Source of the DNA: Combretum micranthum
Taxonomy: Eukaryota; Streptophyta; Magnoliopsida; Myrtales; Combretaceae
Length of the DNA stretch: 64,000 nt
Assembly (NCBI GenBank): GCA_024138025.1
Contig: JAMXBD010002460.1
Span: 62,001-126,000 of the forward strand
Reading direction: 5' to 3'
The position numbers and the translations under genes were made by a program. Position 1 is the first letter of the stretch. Every line of letters begins with the position of its first letter. The notes beneath the pieces were generated by a model. That model was not told where the DNA came from and did no database searches. It was given only the letters and a program-made list of their open reading frames with translations. Below, in pieces: positions 35,581 to 46,946 of the stretch.

Positions 35581-36396
35581 TGTAGTACCCAGCATAGCCT
35601 GTACTATACTATAGAGGGTATAAGTCTAGAGTATTATGTATTTACATAAGTCCTTGGCCCACTCTATCTCTTGGGCTTTGAAAGCCTTACAACCATGGTC
35701 AGCCTAAGAAGCTAGCTGCTCAACACATCCCGACATCGCGACTTCGAAGAGAAGAACGTCCTAACGACGTGCTATGATACAAGAGCTCCCATCTCAAGTT
35801 CCCACCTCAAGAAGACTCACCAAGCTATTGAGTTTGATTAGCCTTCTCACTTAGCTTTGATGCGGCCCGGCCTTAGGAAGACTCACCAACTAACGAGCTT
35901 GATTGGTCAGTTAGCTCATTTCGATCTAGCTCGACATCGGGTCCTTGCCTTTTTTAGCTACGATATGCATCTTAGTCACATCTTGTGACCATGGGAACAT
36001 TAATAGCTCGACCACACTTTGAGAAGTCAATCTCCTCAGCTTAGGTACCTTCACCACGCTAAGCACTGGGTCGTGTCTAATCTACCTTAATATGATCCTA
36101 AAACCCTATAAATATCCCCTTGGGCCTTCCTGGCGTGTGTGTTTGTGTGTGTGTGTTGAGGGGGAAAAGAGGGGGGGGCGCAGGGTCGCGGGGGCGCATG
36201 GCGGGGTAGAGATAAAAAAGGGGCACAAATAGGAAAGAAAAGCAATTAGATATTCTTTCTGCATAAACCCTATCTTCGCCTATAAACTAACTCAAGCATT
36301 GGAGTGGTCGCGCTGGGTCAACTCTGGTGCCTCTTTGATCTATGCTTTATGTTTGTAGGAGCCTTCTCTACTAGCCTAGATTTAGCTCTTGTAACA
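35581..36396 (+). repeat. 5' LTR of the Tat-like element
   Basis: Runs TGTAGTACCC...TTGTAACA. A TATA box (CCTATAAATATCC, about 36106-36118) is followed by a G-rich leader with a GT microsatellite and a G8 run (36140-36205). The start is chosen as the TG matching the CA end; no second copy is available to prove it. Confidence 0.5.
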
Positions 36397-36399
36397 TTT

Positions 36400-36416
36400 T
36401 GGCACGGTCTATGGGA
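36400..36416 (+). other. Primer binding site of the Tat-like element
   Basis: TGGCACGGTCTATGGGA, three bases after the LTR end. Tat-lineage elements usually have a TGGCGCCGTCTGTGGGA-type site here. Confidence 0.65.
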
Positions 36417-36500
36417 ATCAAAAACCATTAAACCTCTTCCTATCAACTCCTTTTGAAAAATCCTTCTGAAACCCATAGCTAATAGAACCACCTTCTCACA

Positions 36501-38250
36501 ATGCCTAGGCCACAACGATGCAAGAATCAAGGTGATTATGCTCCCTTACCATCCATACCTAACCCTATTGATGGTGAAGCCCCTAAAATGCCACATCTTG
36601 GTCTAGCCGTTGCCACAAACATTGGCTACATAGATGAAGGTAGGATAACAGAGTTAGAGGGGTTGAAAGACTTGCATTTAGAAGAACGACCCTCCAGTAC
36701 ACGGAGGACTACCTCTCCAGGTCGTTACTCAGACGTAATAAGGAACCAATTGAAAGGAATCGTGATGATACTACAAGATTGTGATAGACTAGAGCATCAA
36801 ACGAAGAACGATTGACAACAAAACTATCCTAGAGACCGCATCATGGGCGCACTTTTGCATAGCTAGTGAGAGCTCTCCTACAGCACGTCACGAGAGCACA
36901 GACTTCTAACATTCGGCCCAAGTACTATAAGACACCAGGTCGACAAATATCGACCTAACAAAGGGAAGACAATAGACCCCTATCAAGGTGGAGATCATGG
37001 GAGGGATACTCCCAATCCTACCCTAAATGATACGTAGGTCGACTCCAACAAAGAACATACTCTAAAAGAGATACGTGACATGATGAGGAGACTACCAACC
37101 ATTAAGGAAGGCTTTAAAAGCGAGCCCATCGCAGAAGTAGCCCCGGCAAAATGCCCTTCATGTTTGAAATCCAATCCAAAGTACTCCCTACGGGAGGTCG
37201 ATTGCCTACTTTAGAATCATATCACGGAAAGATGAACTCAGAGGACCACATCACCCAATTCCAATCCACCATAGCGATACACAATTTTTCAGATGTTATA
37301 TGGTGTAAAACTTTTCCTTCTACCTTTCAAGGTATGGCTACGATTTGGTTCAATAAGTTCAAACCAAACATGGTGGGTTCCTTTTCTTAACTTACCAACC
37401 TCTTTATTGCATACTTTATGGTGAGCAAACTGCAGAGAAAAGTGCTTCTTACCACTACATGGTGCGATAGAGGCCAAGTGAACCCTTGAGAGATACTTAG
37501 TGAGATTCAACAAACATGCCTAGAAATCCCAAACCTTAACAAAGTGTAGCTTTGGAAGCCATCAAAAGGAGGTTCTCGTGGATAGGCCATCTTTGACTCC
37601 CTCTCAAAAGGTTAGCTTACTACACGCTCAAGCAAGTGAGGGAAAAAACGCAAAAATACACTGATAAGAGATATGAGAAATGCTCGAAGGGAAGCTAAAA
37701 TTTGTCAAGCTAGGGCTGAGCCTATGACACTCCATCTCGAGAAAGTACTGACCCAAAAATCCTCACGACCCCAATCGAGTTGAAACACCAAGGTCTTAAA
37801 GTTGGTGACAAACGAAGACTTTTCCTAATGTACAATGAGTTCACTCCTCTCAAACTGCCAGTGCACGACGTGTTCCTTAAGATAAGAAACTGAAGCCTCC
37901 TCTTGCCACCGCCCCTATGAAACCGAGCCTAAGACAAAAAGACTCCAAGGAATATTCCAAATACCACCACGACCACGAACATAATACGAGCAATTGTTGG
38001 CAGCTCAAAAGTGCCATAGAAGATGCCATATGGCAAAGTTGGCTAAAGTATACATAGATCATGATCTAAAGCCAGAACCCTCAGCACAAAAAGAAAGGTC
38101 GACGAACTTGAGAAGATGGAATCCACCAAAATCATCCGGATTACCCTAGCTTTCGCTAATTATGTCACGGGTGAATTAATACCATCATGAGCAGGCCCAT
38201 TACTCGAAAAGAATCAGATTGCTACCTAACTGAGTAACATCTTGACTGAT
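36501..38250 (+). pseudogene. Tat-like gag
   Basis: A first ATG at 36501 opens MPRPQRCKNQGDY, followed by about 100 residues without family signal. The conserved gag core begins at about 37151: PTLESYHGKMNSEDHITQF, HNFSDVIWCKTFPSTFQG and MATIWFNKFKPNMVGSF, the arrangement known from Tat/Ogre gag. Frame changes at about 36820, 37100, 37390 and later break it. The C-terminal half (37550-38100) is only recognisable as lysine-rich coding remains; a CCHC knuckle was not seen. Confidence 0.65.
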
Positions 38251-38354
38251 AATGACCATGGAACCCAATGCTAAAAGTTGATTCACAATTTCATTTTTTT
38301 ATGAGGATTATGGGGATACTAACCCCTCAACAAGATGTCCTGGTTACTGCCTCG

Positions 38355-38515
38355 TATATCAGTGTGGGGGCTAAGTGGGTACTGATTCATACCGAGAGCA
38401 TCACCAATATCCTCTTCATTAGGCTTATGAGTAAATGAAGCATGAACTAAAACCAAGTCTAAGACCATATGACCATGAGTTGTATAGTTTCGATAAAAGC
38501 GATAGCGGACTGTCA
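38355..38515 (+). pseudogene. Aspartic protease remnant of the Tat-like element
   Basis: VLIHTESITNILF at about 38370 matches the protease active-site block VL(V/I)DTGSS(A)(N/D)ILF, with the catalytic D-T-G changed to H-T-E. LRPYDHELYSFD follows in another frame at about 38458, a block Tat elements carry after the active site. Beyond 38515 the Tekay sequence starts. Confidence 0.5.
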
Positions 38516-38543
38516 AAAGAAAACAGTGAGTTTCTATGATTAA

Positions 38544-41500
38544 TTGGGAGAAAAAGTAGAATTTGTGGGAGAAACCCTAGTTCCGAGAAGGTTTGGTGTA
38601 AACTCGTTTGAGTTAATGATGGAGGATGAAGAGATAATACCGATTGAAGATGTCTTAGATGAAGAGGGAACCCGTGAAGAGAAGGATATACCGATGGTGA
38701 ATGAGTATTTGGATGTGTTTCCTGAAATCCTACCGAGATTACCACCAAAAAGAGAAATTGATTTTGAGATCGTTTTGGCTCCAAACACCGAACCAATATC
38801 CAAAGCACCATACCGGATGGCACCGGCTGAGTTGAAGGAGCTAAGGAACAGTTGCAAGAAATTCTGGATAAAAAATTTATAAGACCAAGTGTATCGCCAT
38901 GGGACGCACCCGTTTTGTTTGTAAAGAAGAAAAACGGATCGATGAGATTGTGTATCGACTATCGGGAGTTGAATAAAGTGACTGTCAAGAATCGGTATCC
39001 CTTGCCAAGAATTGATGATTTGTTTGATCAGCTGCAAGGGGCTTGTGTGTTCTCACGCATTGATTTGCGTTTGGGATATCATCAGTTGAGGATTAAGCCG
39101 GAGGATGTACCCAAGACGGCTTTTCGTACTCGTTATGGACACTATGAGTTTCTCGTAATGTCATTTGGGCTGACTAATGCACCAGCTGCATTTATGGACC
39201 TTATGAATAGAGTCTATAAGCCACTTTTGGATAAGTGTATGATAGTCTTCATAGACGACATCCTCATATATTCAAAGACCAAAGAGCAACACGAGGAGCA
39301 TCTTCGTTTGGCATTGCAAACCTTATGGGATAATAAGCTGTATGCCAAGCTGTCCAAATGTGATTTTTAGTTGGACAGAATATCATTTCTTGGACATGTA
39401 GTAACCGGTGATGGGATATCAGTTGACCCTGAAAAGATAAAGGCTGTAGTGGATTGGAAGCCACCGCAAACGGTTACCGAAGTAAGAAGTTTCTTGGGAT
39501 TAACTGGCTACTATCGCAAGTTTGTGAAGGATTTTTCTAAGATAGCCAAGCCGTTGACTCAATTGACTCAAAAGAATGAGAAATTCGTTTGGACTGACAA
39601 GAGGAACAGAGCTTTGAGGAATTGAAACGACGATTGGTATCGGCACCGATCTTAGTTTTACTAGACCCAGAAAAGTCCTATACGGTGCACAGTGACACCT
39701 CGAGGAATGGCCTTGGATGCGTCCTAATGCAAGAGGGGAAGGTTATTGCATATGCTTCTCGGCAGTTGAGACCACATGAGCAGAACTATCCTACGCATGA
39801 TTTGGAATTAGCTGCCGTTGTCTTCGCTTTGAAGTTATGGAGACATTATCTATATGGACAAAGGTGTGAGATATACACAGATCATAAAAGTCTTAAATAC
39901 CTATTCACTCAGAAAGAGCTAAACATGAGGCAAAGGAGATGGCTGGAATTAATAAAGGATTATGATCTGGGAATAAATTACTATCCAGGGAAAGTTAATG
40001 CGGTCGCGGATGCCCTAAGTCGGAAGAATCACGGGGAAGTAGCCGCCTTGATCACAAGTCAAAGAGATTTGATTAAGGAGTTTGAGAAGCTAAGGATTGA
40101 GTTCATAGCCCAAAGCACTGAACTTGAAATATCCAACCTGGCGCTGGAGCCGACCCTCATAGAGAGAATCAAAGAAGCCCAAAGGTATGACGAGGTGATA
40201 CAAAAGATAAAAAGAGAAACCCAAGCAGGAAAGTACCTTAACTTTGCCATAGATGATGAAGATGTGATTCGGATGGAAGGAAGGCTGTATGTACCAGAGG
40301 ACGAGGAGTTGAGGAAGGAAATAATGAGTGAAGCACATAACTCCGGATATACCATGCATCCGGGAGGCACCAAAATGTATCAAGATTTGAAAAGCCGCTA
40401 TTGGTGGAATGGCATGAAGCGAGATGTGGCAGATTATGTAATGAAGTGTCCAGTATGACAACAGGTGAAAGTAGAGCACCAGAGACCGGGCGGATTGCTA
40501 AAGCCCTTACCCATTCCCGAATGGAAGTGGGATCAGATATCCATGGATTTTGGTGTGGTTTTCCCAAGACTCCATTGGTTGTGATGCAATATGGGTGATA
40601 GTGGACCGGTTAACCAAGTCGGCGCATTTCTTACCCATAAATATGACCTACTCAATGGAAAGATTAGCCAAGATCTATATTAGAGAGATCGTAAGGTTAC
40701 ATGGCATACCTGCAGGGATTATTTCCGATAGAGACCCGATTTGGTCCAAATTTGGACAAGCCTGCAAAAGAAAGCCTAGGCACTAAATTGCACTTTAGTA
40801 CGGCATATCACCCTCAGACCGATGGACAGTCTGAGCGGATGATCCAAACCCTGGAAGACATGCTAAGAGTGTGTGCCTTGGAATTCAAAGGGAATTGGGA
40901 TAGTCATGTGCACCTAATTGAATTTGCCTACAATAACAGCTATCACTCCACCATCCAGATGCCACCGTATGAAGCTTTGTATGGACAGCGCTGTAGATCC
41001 CCTTTGTTTTGGGATGAAGTGGAAAAAGTAACAATTAGGTCGGAATTGGTACAAGAAGCCGCATATAAAGTGAGGTTGATTCAACAAAAAATGAAAGAAG
41101 CTCAAGACCGGCAAAAGAGTTGGGCAGACTTGAAAAGAAGAGAACTTGAATTCAAGGTGGGTGATCATGTGTACCTAAAGATAAATCCGATTAAAAGTAT
41201 TAAGAGGATGCGTACACAAGGGAAGTTAAGCCCGAGATACATTGGACCTTTTGAAGTCTTGGAAAAGGTCGGAGATCTGGCGTATCGGCTAGCCCTGCCA
41301 CCAAATTTGTCCGGGATCCACAATGTATTCCATGTGTCGGTATTGAGGAGGTACGTTGCCGACCCAGAAAGGATTCTGGAGTTAGAACCAACTCAGCTGA
41401 AGGAAAACCTGACATATGAGGAACACCCAGTGAAGATACTGGATAAGAAAACTCAAAGGCTACGAAACAAAGACATTCACTACGTTAAAGTGTTATGGAG

Positions 41501-41618
41501 GAATCATGCCTTTGAGGAAGCAACCTTTGAAGCTGAAGATGAAATCCAGAGGAAGTACCCCGAGATATTTGAAGGACAAGGTACGTCAGTTCCGTTTTGG
41601 GGACAAAACTTTATTTAA
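38544..41618 (+). pseudogene. Tekay pol: reverse transcriptase, RNase H, integrase, chromodomain
   Basis: [39 protein letters not shown] and the active site [10 protein letters not shown] at about 39248. RNase [23 protein letters not shown] and VADALSRK hold the catalytic acids (39690-40020). Integrase: an HHCC finger HNSGYTMH...KCPV (40335-40457), VDRLTKSAHFLP, ISDRDPIW and HPQTDGQSERMIQ with the D, D, E triad. Chromodomain: EEHPVKILDKKTQRLR to WRNHAFEEATFEAEDE (41418-41550). Breaks: one-base shifts near 38848, 39600, 40550 and 40770; a TAG in place of Trp at 39368; a TGA at 40456 in place of the last finger Cys. Not functional. Confidence 0.9.
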
Positions 41619-41629
41619 GGTGGGGAGGT
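41617..41629 (+). other. Polypurine tract of the Tekay element
   Basis: AAGGTGGGGAGGT lies between the end of pol (TAA at 41616-41618) and the LTR start TGTAAACC at 41630. Confidence 0.75.
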
Positions 41630-42209
41630 TGTAAACCCCGGTATTCTCAGTAGTTAAGAAACCCCGGGAGTTGGAAGCGAAACCCTAATCCGGTCCAATT
41701 TGAGTCCAGTGGAAGAAGCCTAGGAACCCTAAATCCGACTTTCCTTCGGTTTCATAATAAAAAAAATTTTATAAAGTAAATGAAGTTGAATTATTGTTCT
41801 AAAGTACATTTTAAACCTTTGGAAGTTTTAAATTCGGGAATTTTTCAATTCCGGGCCTTCCCGAGCTCAATTACGGAAAAGCATGCCCCGAACCACGGAT
41901 TCAGAAAAATGTTCCGGAATATTCATTAGAACCGTAAATTTATAAGGATTCCAAAAATATCAATTTCATAATTTTCTGAGCTATAAAGTAAATGAAGTAG
42001 ATGTCTTGTCTACTATTCACAAGTACAACCTACACTACACACTACCCATACCCTATTCTTACATCCTTACAACTACTCATTTCAATTTTCTTTTCGAAGA
42101 AATTTTGTCTCTTAAATAATTATCACATTTATTACATTTTAATTTACTAAATTATAAAATATCAAAATTTCAAACACACACACACAGACTCAAGCTAATG
42201 ACCGGCGCA

Positions 42210-42395
42210 CCCCCCCCCCCCCCCCCCCCGTTTTCCCTCTCGATTGATTTATTTAACTCAATTTTATTAACTAAAACCCTAATTCACTTCATATATAAAC
42301 ATATTTTTCTCTTTCTCTCTTCATTTCTTCTTGTTTCAATTTTTTACAAAAGAGTAAAAAATCTCTCTTTTTTTTCTTTGTGCCATGAGCCCCCT

Positions 42396-42435
<40 letters not shown>
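42210..42435 (+). promoter_or_regulatory. Tekay LTR core promoter between two poly-C runs
   Basis: C20 at 42210-42229, TATATAAAC at 42292, and C39 at 42397-42435. The TATA box would place the transcript start near 42325, so the longer run lies in the transcribed leader. The exact run lengths may be unreliable. Confidence 0.5.
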
Positions 42436-42438
<3 letters not shown>

Positions 42439-44369
42439 CCCTTCCTTCCTCTCACATTTCCAACTTGTTTCTTGTCTTCTCCTCCTTCAAGACTCCATTG
42501 GATGTGTATTTAAGCTTTGTTTCTTCCTAATCTTGTAATGGCAAAGCTATATCTTATGTGTTTTCTCATTAATCCCAATGAGCTCTTGCTAGGGACATGA
42601 AAACACGTGAACAAGAATATCAAGCCATCACAAGACATGGATCTAGTGTTTAGATGGTTTATGTTAAGATATCTTCTTGTTCATGCATGTAAAGTAGAGA
42701 TCTTGTATATATCTATTGTTGCTCATGCCATGAGATCTATGATTCATGCATTATATTTAGTAGATCTAAGATTTTGACATTCACATCTTCATGTACATGC
42801 ATGATCATAGGTTTATTTTGATTTCCATGCATTGATGATCATAAAAATGTAGTCTTGTATATGTATAGAGATGCTAGATAGTAGATCTTCATATATAGGA
42901 AGCAAGAACATTGAAAAATAAAAGACTTTGTAGGAAATGGTTTGTTGGAAATTCGGATAGATTTGGAACCCTATTTAAAACCACCAAAATCATTTTTAAA
43001 CTCATGTTTCACAAGAAAAATGAAGGGTATGTGTAATAGGTATATTGAAGGAATGATTTTCATAAGCATGGATGAGTTAGGCATGATAAGAATGTAAAAA
43101 CAAGGAGTAAAGTTAGAATGAAAAATATTGATATGTTGATTAATAGTTAAATTCGTAATTTAGGTTCATGCCTACAAGAACACTTAGTATCTAAGTCTAA
43201 ATTGGATGTTTTATAAGCTAAATGAAGTCCTTAGATAATATATATATTGGAGCTTCAATTTTTAATTCATTAGACAAGTTTTTCCATAAGAAAAATGCAA
43301 GAAAATGAAATTTCAAAAATTCAGATTTTTACAAGAAGCTTGTTTAAAAACATGTTTACCAATGAAAAATGGGAATTTTTATGCATGAATGAAGGCCATG
43401 GTTAGTATAGACTTTGAGAACTCATTTTCATTTAGATAGCAAGTGCATTACAAGATTAAAAATCAAAGAAACCCTAAGAAGTGTAAAGTGGAAGAATGGC
43501 TTCTTAGAAATAACCTTTATAGAATTTTCTAACACTTAGGAGTTCATAAGATTTTATTATCAAAAAATCATCATGACCATGCATCTATTGAGTTCTTTAC
43601 ATGGCATTCATGCTAGGAATTCATTTCCATACCAATCATCTATGAATCATTAACTAGGAACATTTTTATCAAAAGCGAAACAATTTTTCGGAATGGAGAA
43701 AGTGACCAAACAGAACTGATCCCACTGTTCTGCAACCTTACTATTTTCAAAACTTGAATTTAATATTAGAAATAGATAGATCTTTTGAAGTAGATAGAGA
43801 TCGATATAAAATTTGCGAAATTCTGGGTTAAAATGACCAAGTTATTGCCGTTTTAAGTCGGAACTTTCGAAAATAGCGAGAATTTCAAATTTATCTAATC
43901 TAGATGCATAGTTTGGATTAGCTACATGATGAGAATCTCATTAGGATTATTCTTACTTGGTAGGTGATCCCGAGCAGGACGACACCTTACTGCCCGATTA
44001 CTACTACTAGAAAGACCGGCGTCCAATGGCCGAGTGAGTTTTACTTCCACTCTCAATTAATGATTGTGATTGTAATGTAGTGGCACTAGTGGTGTAGGTA
44101 AAGATAAAAATGAATATGAATGATGGGGTATATGGGAATTATATATGTATTTGCCTGCTGTTGATGCGTGGATTGAAACTTAAGGAATATCGAAACCGGG
44201 TGTTAACTATTGACTGGTTAGCTAGTATCTTATATTGAATGTTTGTGAACACTTGTTGGACACCTAAAAGAATTGAACTAATGTATATTCGACTGCAATG
44301 ATAATTGGATTCATTCATATCACGATGGGGATGGAGCATTGGCATTGGTTGGTTTTTCGTGATCCATAA

Positions 44370-44440
44370 AACGAATATGTTGGTTATATCGTGATCCATA
44401 AAACGAATTTGTTGGTTAATCGTGATCCATAAAACGAAAT
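44370..44440 (+). repeat. Short tandem repeat in the Tekay LTR
   Basis: CGTGATCCATAAAACGAA occurs three times with spacings of about 35 and 31 bp, each followed by TTGGTT-like sequence. Confidence 0.7.
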
Positions 44441-45073
44441 ATTGTTAGTTGACCGTGAGCTTAAACGGCGTCGTACCGCAGGATTCGTTAATCTGATAAC
44501 CCGGGATGGAGAGTGCAAGTCCATCCACATATGATTTCCGGTTGGTCATATGTTTGTTAAAATCATTTGTTTGATGCATACACTTGCTTGAATAATCACT
44601 TTTTTGAGTGAATTGTACTTAATTGTGTTATGGAAGTTATTACTCACTAAGCTAGTTTACTTACGCCCCCATAGTTTTTACTTATTGCAGCACGAGTTTA
44701 TCTGGCTTAGGCCGAGGCAAACCACAGCACAGGTACCGGAGATAGGAGTTTCCCATAGAAGTTTAATCCATTCTTTTTGTATAGACTTCCGTTGGAAACT
44801 AAAGGACTCTGGATGACTGTAATGGACTCGATATTATTTTACGAGAGAATGCCCCTTAGACTTTGTAAAATATAATTATGCATTTTGGTTTATTATCTAT
44901 GGCTAATGAATGCCACATTAAACTGTTTAACTCCATTTGATGAAGTATTCTATTGTCGTAGAGGAACGCTTTACATCTACTTAAGACTCCCGAATGGCTC
45001 ATGTTGGGAACTCGAGAGTCTTATTTAGTATGTGGCGGGCTGTTACGTTTAGGATACCCTACGGGGTGTGACA

Positions 45074-45690
45074 GATGCAATTACTTTACAAAATGGGTAG
45101 AGGCAAAGTTGGTAGAAAAAGTTACGAAAACAAATGTTCAATGCTTCATCTACACACATATCATCACCAGGTTCAAAGTTCTACCCTCCTTAATAAGGGA
45201 CAATGGAAGGCAATTCAGTTCCAAAAGGATTAATGATTTTTGCACTGAATACGACATTATCCTACGCTACACCTCTATTGCACATTCCTAGGCTAATGGC
45301 CTAGCCAAAGCCATCAATAAGACCATCATGCAGAGTCTTAAGGCCCAAGTAGATCAATAAGGCGGCAAATGGACTGATGAGTTGCCTAGTATTTTGTAGG
45401 GATATCGCACCACACCACGCACCTCTACCAATGAAACCCCCTTTCTACCTTACTTTCGGCACTAAGGCCATTTTGCCCATTGAATTAGAAGCACACAACA
45501 TCCGAGTACAATCTTACAACAAGTTGGTCAATGAGCTTAGACTCCAAGTTAAACTCGATGCCATAGAGGTGACCCGAGATACTATGAGCAAGAGGATTAC
45601 TACATACCAATAGAGAGTAGTTCCATATTATGATAAAAAGGTTAAACATAAAGCATTTCTCCTCAGAAACCTCATCTATAAAAAGACAAG
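45074..45690 (+). pseudogene. Tat-like integrase core and C-terminal part
   Basis: CNYFTKWVEAKLVEKVTKTN at about 45079, then IRDNGRQFSSKRINDFC (second catalytic Asp, 45200), then HS.ANGLAKAINKTIM-like sequence with the glutamate position apparently changed to Lys or Ala (45290). PFYLTFGTKAILPIELEAH (45440) and LRLQVKLDAIEVTRDTM follow. The last part YYDKKVKHKAFLLRNLIYKK (45625) is the segment after the core in Tat elements. Stops at 45291, 45357 and elsewhere break it. Confidence 0.75.
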
Positions 45691-45736
45691 GTGATGAAGT
45701 TAAAAGAAGCCCACAAAAAAAAAAAAAAAAAATCAC

Positions 45737-46931
45737 TCTGAATTGGAAGATCTAGTAAAGGTAAAAGAGGTAGTTAGGATCGACTCCATTAGCAACCATA
45801 TATTTATTCAATTGAATGATCTCTCTCATCTAATTCAATTGAAATCAATCATCGATCTAAAAGAATGCACTATTCCTTTAAAAACCACAAGTTAAATTCA
45901 AGTTACTAATTATAAACAATTAATCAAATTTACATGAAAGTGCATTTGATATCAAACTAAATCAGGAATTGGATTCATAATCGCTAAGCTGTAGGAGTTT
46001 ATTTCTCCATGGATTTATTAGAATAAGCACAAATTAGAAGAAATAAAACAAATTCGAAAGATTAATCAATTAATTGCTCAGAAATTCATAGAAATCACAA
46101 ACATTGGGTTAAATTGATTTTACCTAGAAAATAGAAGAAATTCTCAAGTAAAAAGAAATGGAAATTCTTTTACCCAAAAATCCTTCAGAAGTCTACTCTA
46201 CGTTAATACTGATTTATACTATTTGTACATCCTTTACAATGCATGCTTGCATGTTTATTTATAGACTACTAGGCACAAAAAGCATAACCATCTTTATTTG
46301 ACACGTGGTAGATTCAACATATTCTTTCTAACAAAATTTGATAACTATTCACGCACGCAAATGACCTATGAAAAAACTTATCGAGGGTTGCGTGCTTTAT
46401 TGGTCGAGGCTTGTATTTAAGCAAGATTGGGCTCGACTTCAGAAAATTCTTAAGTAAACTGTGCGTTTTTATCCATTGCTCCATCGAGGGTAAATTTGAG
46501 AGAATCAATGGAAATTGTTGAGGCTCGAAGTAATTCTGATGAAGAATTGGTCTATCAACACTAAATTATCGAGGTTGAGTTTTAAGGCTCAACAATGTGT
46601 TTTCTTCATAATGATGCTCGATCGCTTCGACTGAAGTCGAGAGTCATGTCGAGGGCTCGCAATTGAGGCTCGATAGTTCAATTTTCATTGTCTTCTTTCT
46701 TTGTTTGGCTTTAGTTGTGTCTTTTCAAGGCTCGACTTTTGAATTTTTTACTTTGATTGTTGTTTATGCTCCAAATCTACATTAAAACACTTGATTACTT
46801 CCTTATTTGATTTTAAGAGCTTTGAAACAATATTATTTATCAAAAACATAATTTTTGCAAGATTTTATCATAAATTATTAGCAAATTAAGCTCAAAATCC
46901 TATAAAAATATAGAGTAAAAATGACTTATCA
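45737..46931 (-). repeat. 3' LTR of the Athila-like element
   Basis: The minus-strand start TGATAAGTCATTTTTACTC is exact at 46931, next to the purine tract. The other end is approximate: it contains GGATCGACTCCATTAG near 45770, the block found near the ends of the related solo LTRs. Many GGCTCGA/TCGAGGCT words lie at 46380-46740. Confidence 0.55.
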
Positions 46932-46946
46932 AATTTCCCCATACTT
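46932..46946 (-). other. Polypurine tract of the Athila-like element
   Basis: Minus strand AAGTATGGGGAAATT directly before the LTR start TGATAAGTC. Confidence 0.65.

Larger units (their letters stand above)
38520..45073 (+). mobile_element. Tekay-type chromovirus (Ty3/gypsy), 5' half deleted
   Basis: RT, RNase H, integrase and a C-terminal chromodomain in the Tekay order, then a purine tract, then a 3444-bp 3' LTR. The 5' LTR, PBS, gag and protease are missing; the left edge joins directly to Tat-like sequence near 38515. The flank after the LTR (GATGC, 45074-45078) has no partner because the left end was lost. Nesting in the Tat-like element followed by deletion over the left junction explains the structure. 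Confidence 0.85.
41630..45073 (+). repeat. 3' LTR of the Tekay element
   Basis: 3444 bp, from TGTAAACCCCGG to GGGGTGTGACA; a long LTR is normal for the Tekay lineage. A TATA box lies at 42292-42299. Between 44370 and 44440 the word CGTGATCCATAAAACGAA is repeated three times. The LTR has no coding capacity. Related but not identical LTRs are at 1-2071 and 3122-8428. Confidence 0.8.
35581..45700 (+). mobile_element. Tat-like Ty3/gypsy element, interrupted by a Tekay element
   Basis: A 5' LTR (35581-36396), a Tat-type PBS, gag and a protease remnant run to about 38510. The integrase core of the same kind of element reappears at 45074-45690. The 6.5 kb between them is a 5'-truncated Tekay element, so RT and RNase H of the host element are missing. 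No 3' LTR of this element is present in the window. Gag and integrase could in principle come from two related elements, but order and strand fit one. Confidence 0.65.

Noticed and set aside
38425..39037. Two minus-strand open readings of 130-165 codons
   Set aside because: They are antisense to Tekay reverse transcriptase and have no family features.
40059..40567. Overlapping minus-strand open readings
   Set aside because: Antisense shadows of Tekay RNase H and integrase.
42198..42530. Plus-strand open reading with poly-proline
   Set aside because: The prolines come from the two poly-C runs in the LTR promoter; no domain, and the run lengths are unreliable.
45739..45893. Short open reading with a leucine-rich look (LNDLSHLIQLKSIIDLKE)
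   Set aside because: About 50 codons in LTR sequence, no start codon context, no neighbouring exon. Treated as chance.
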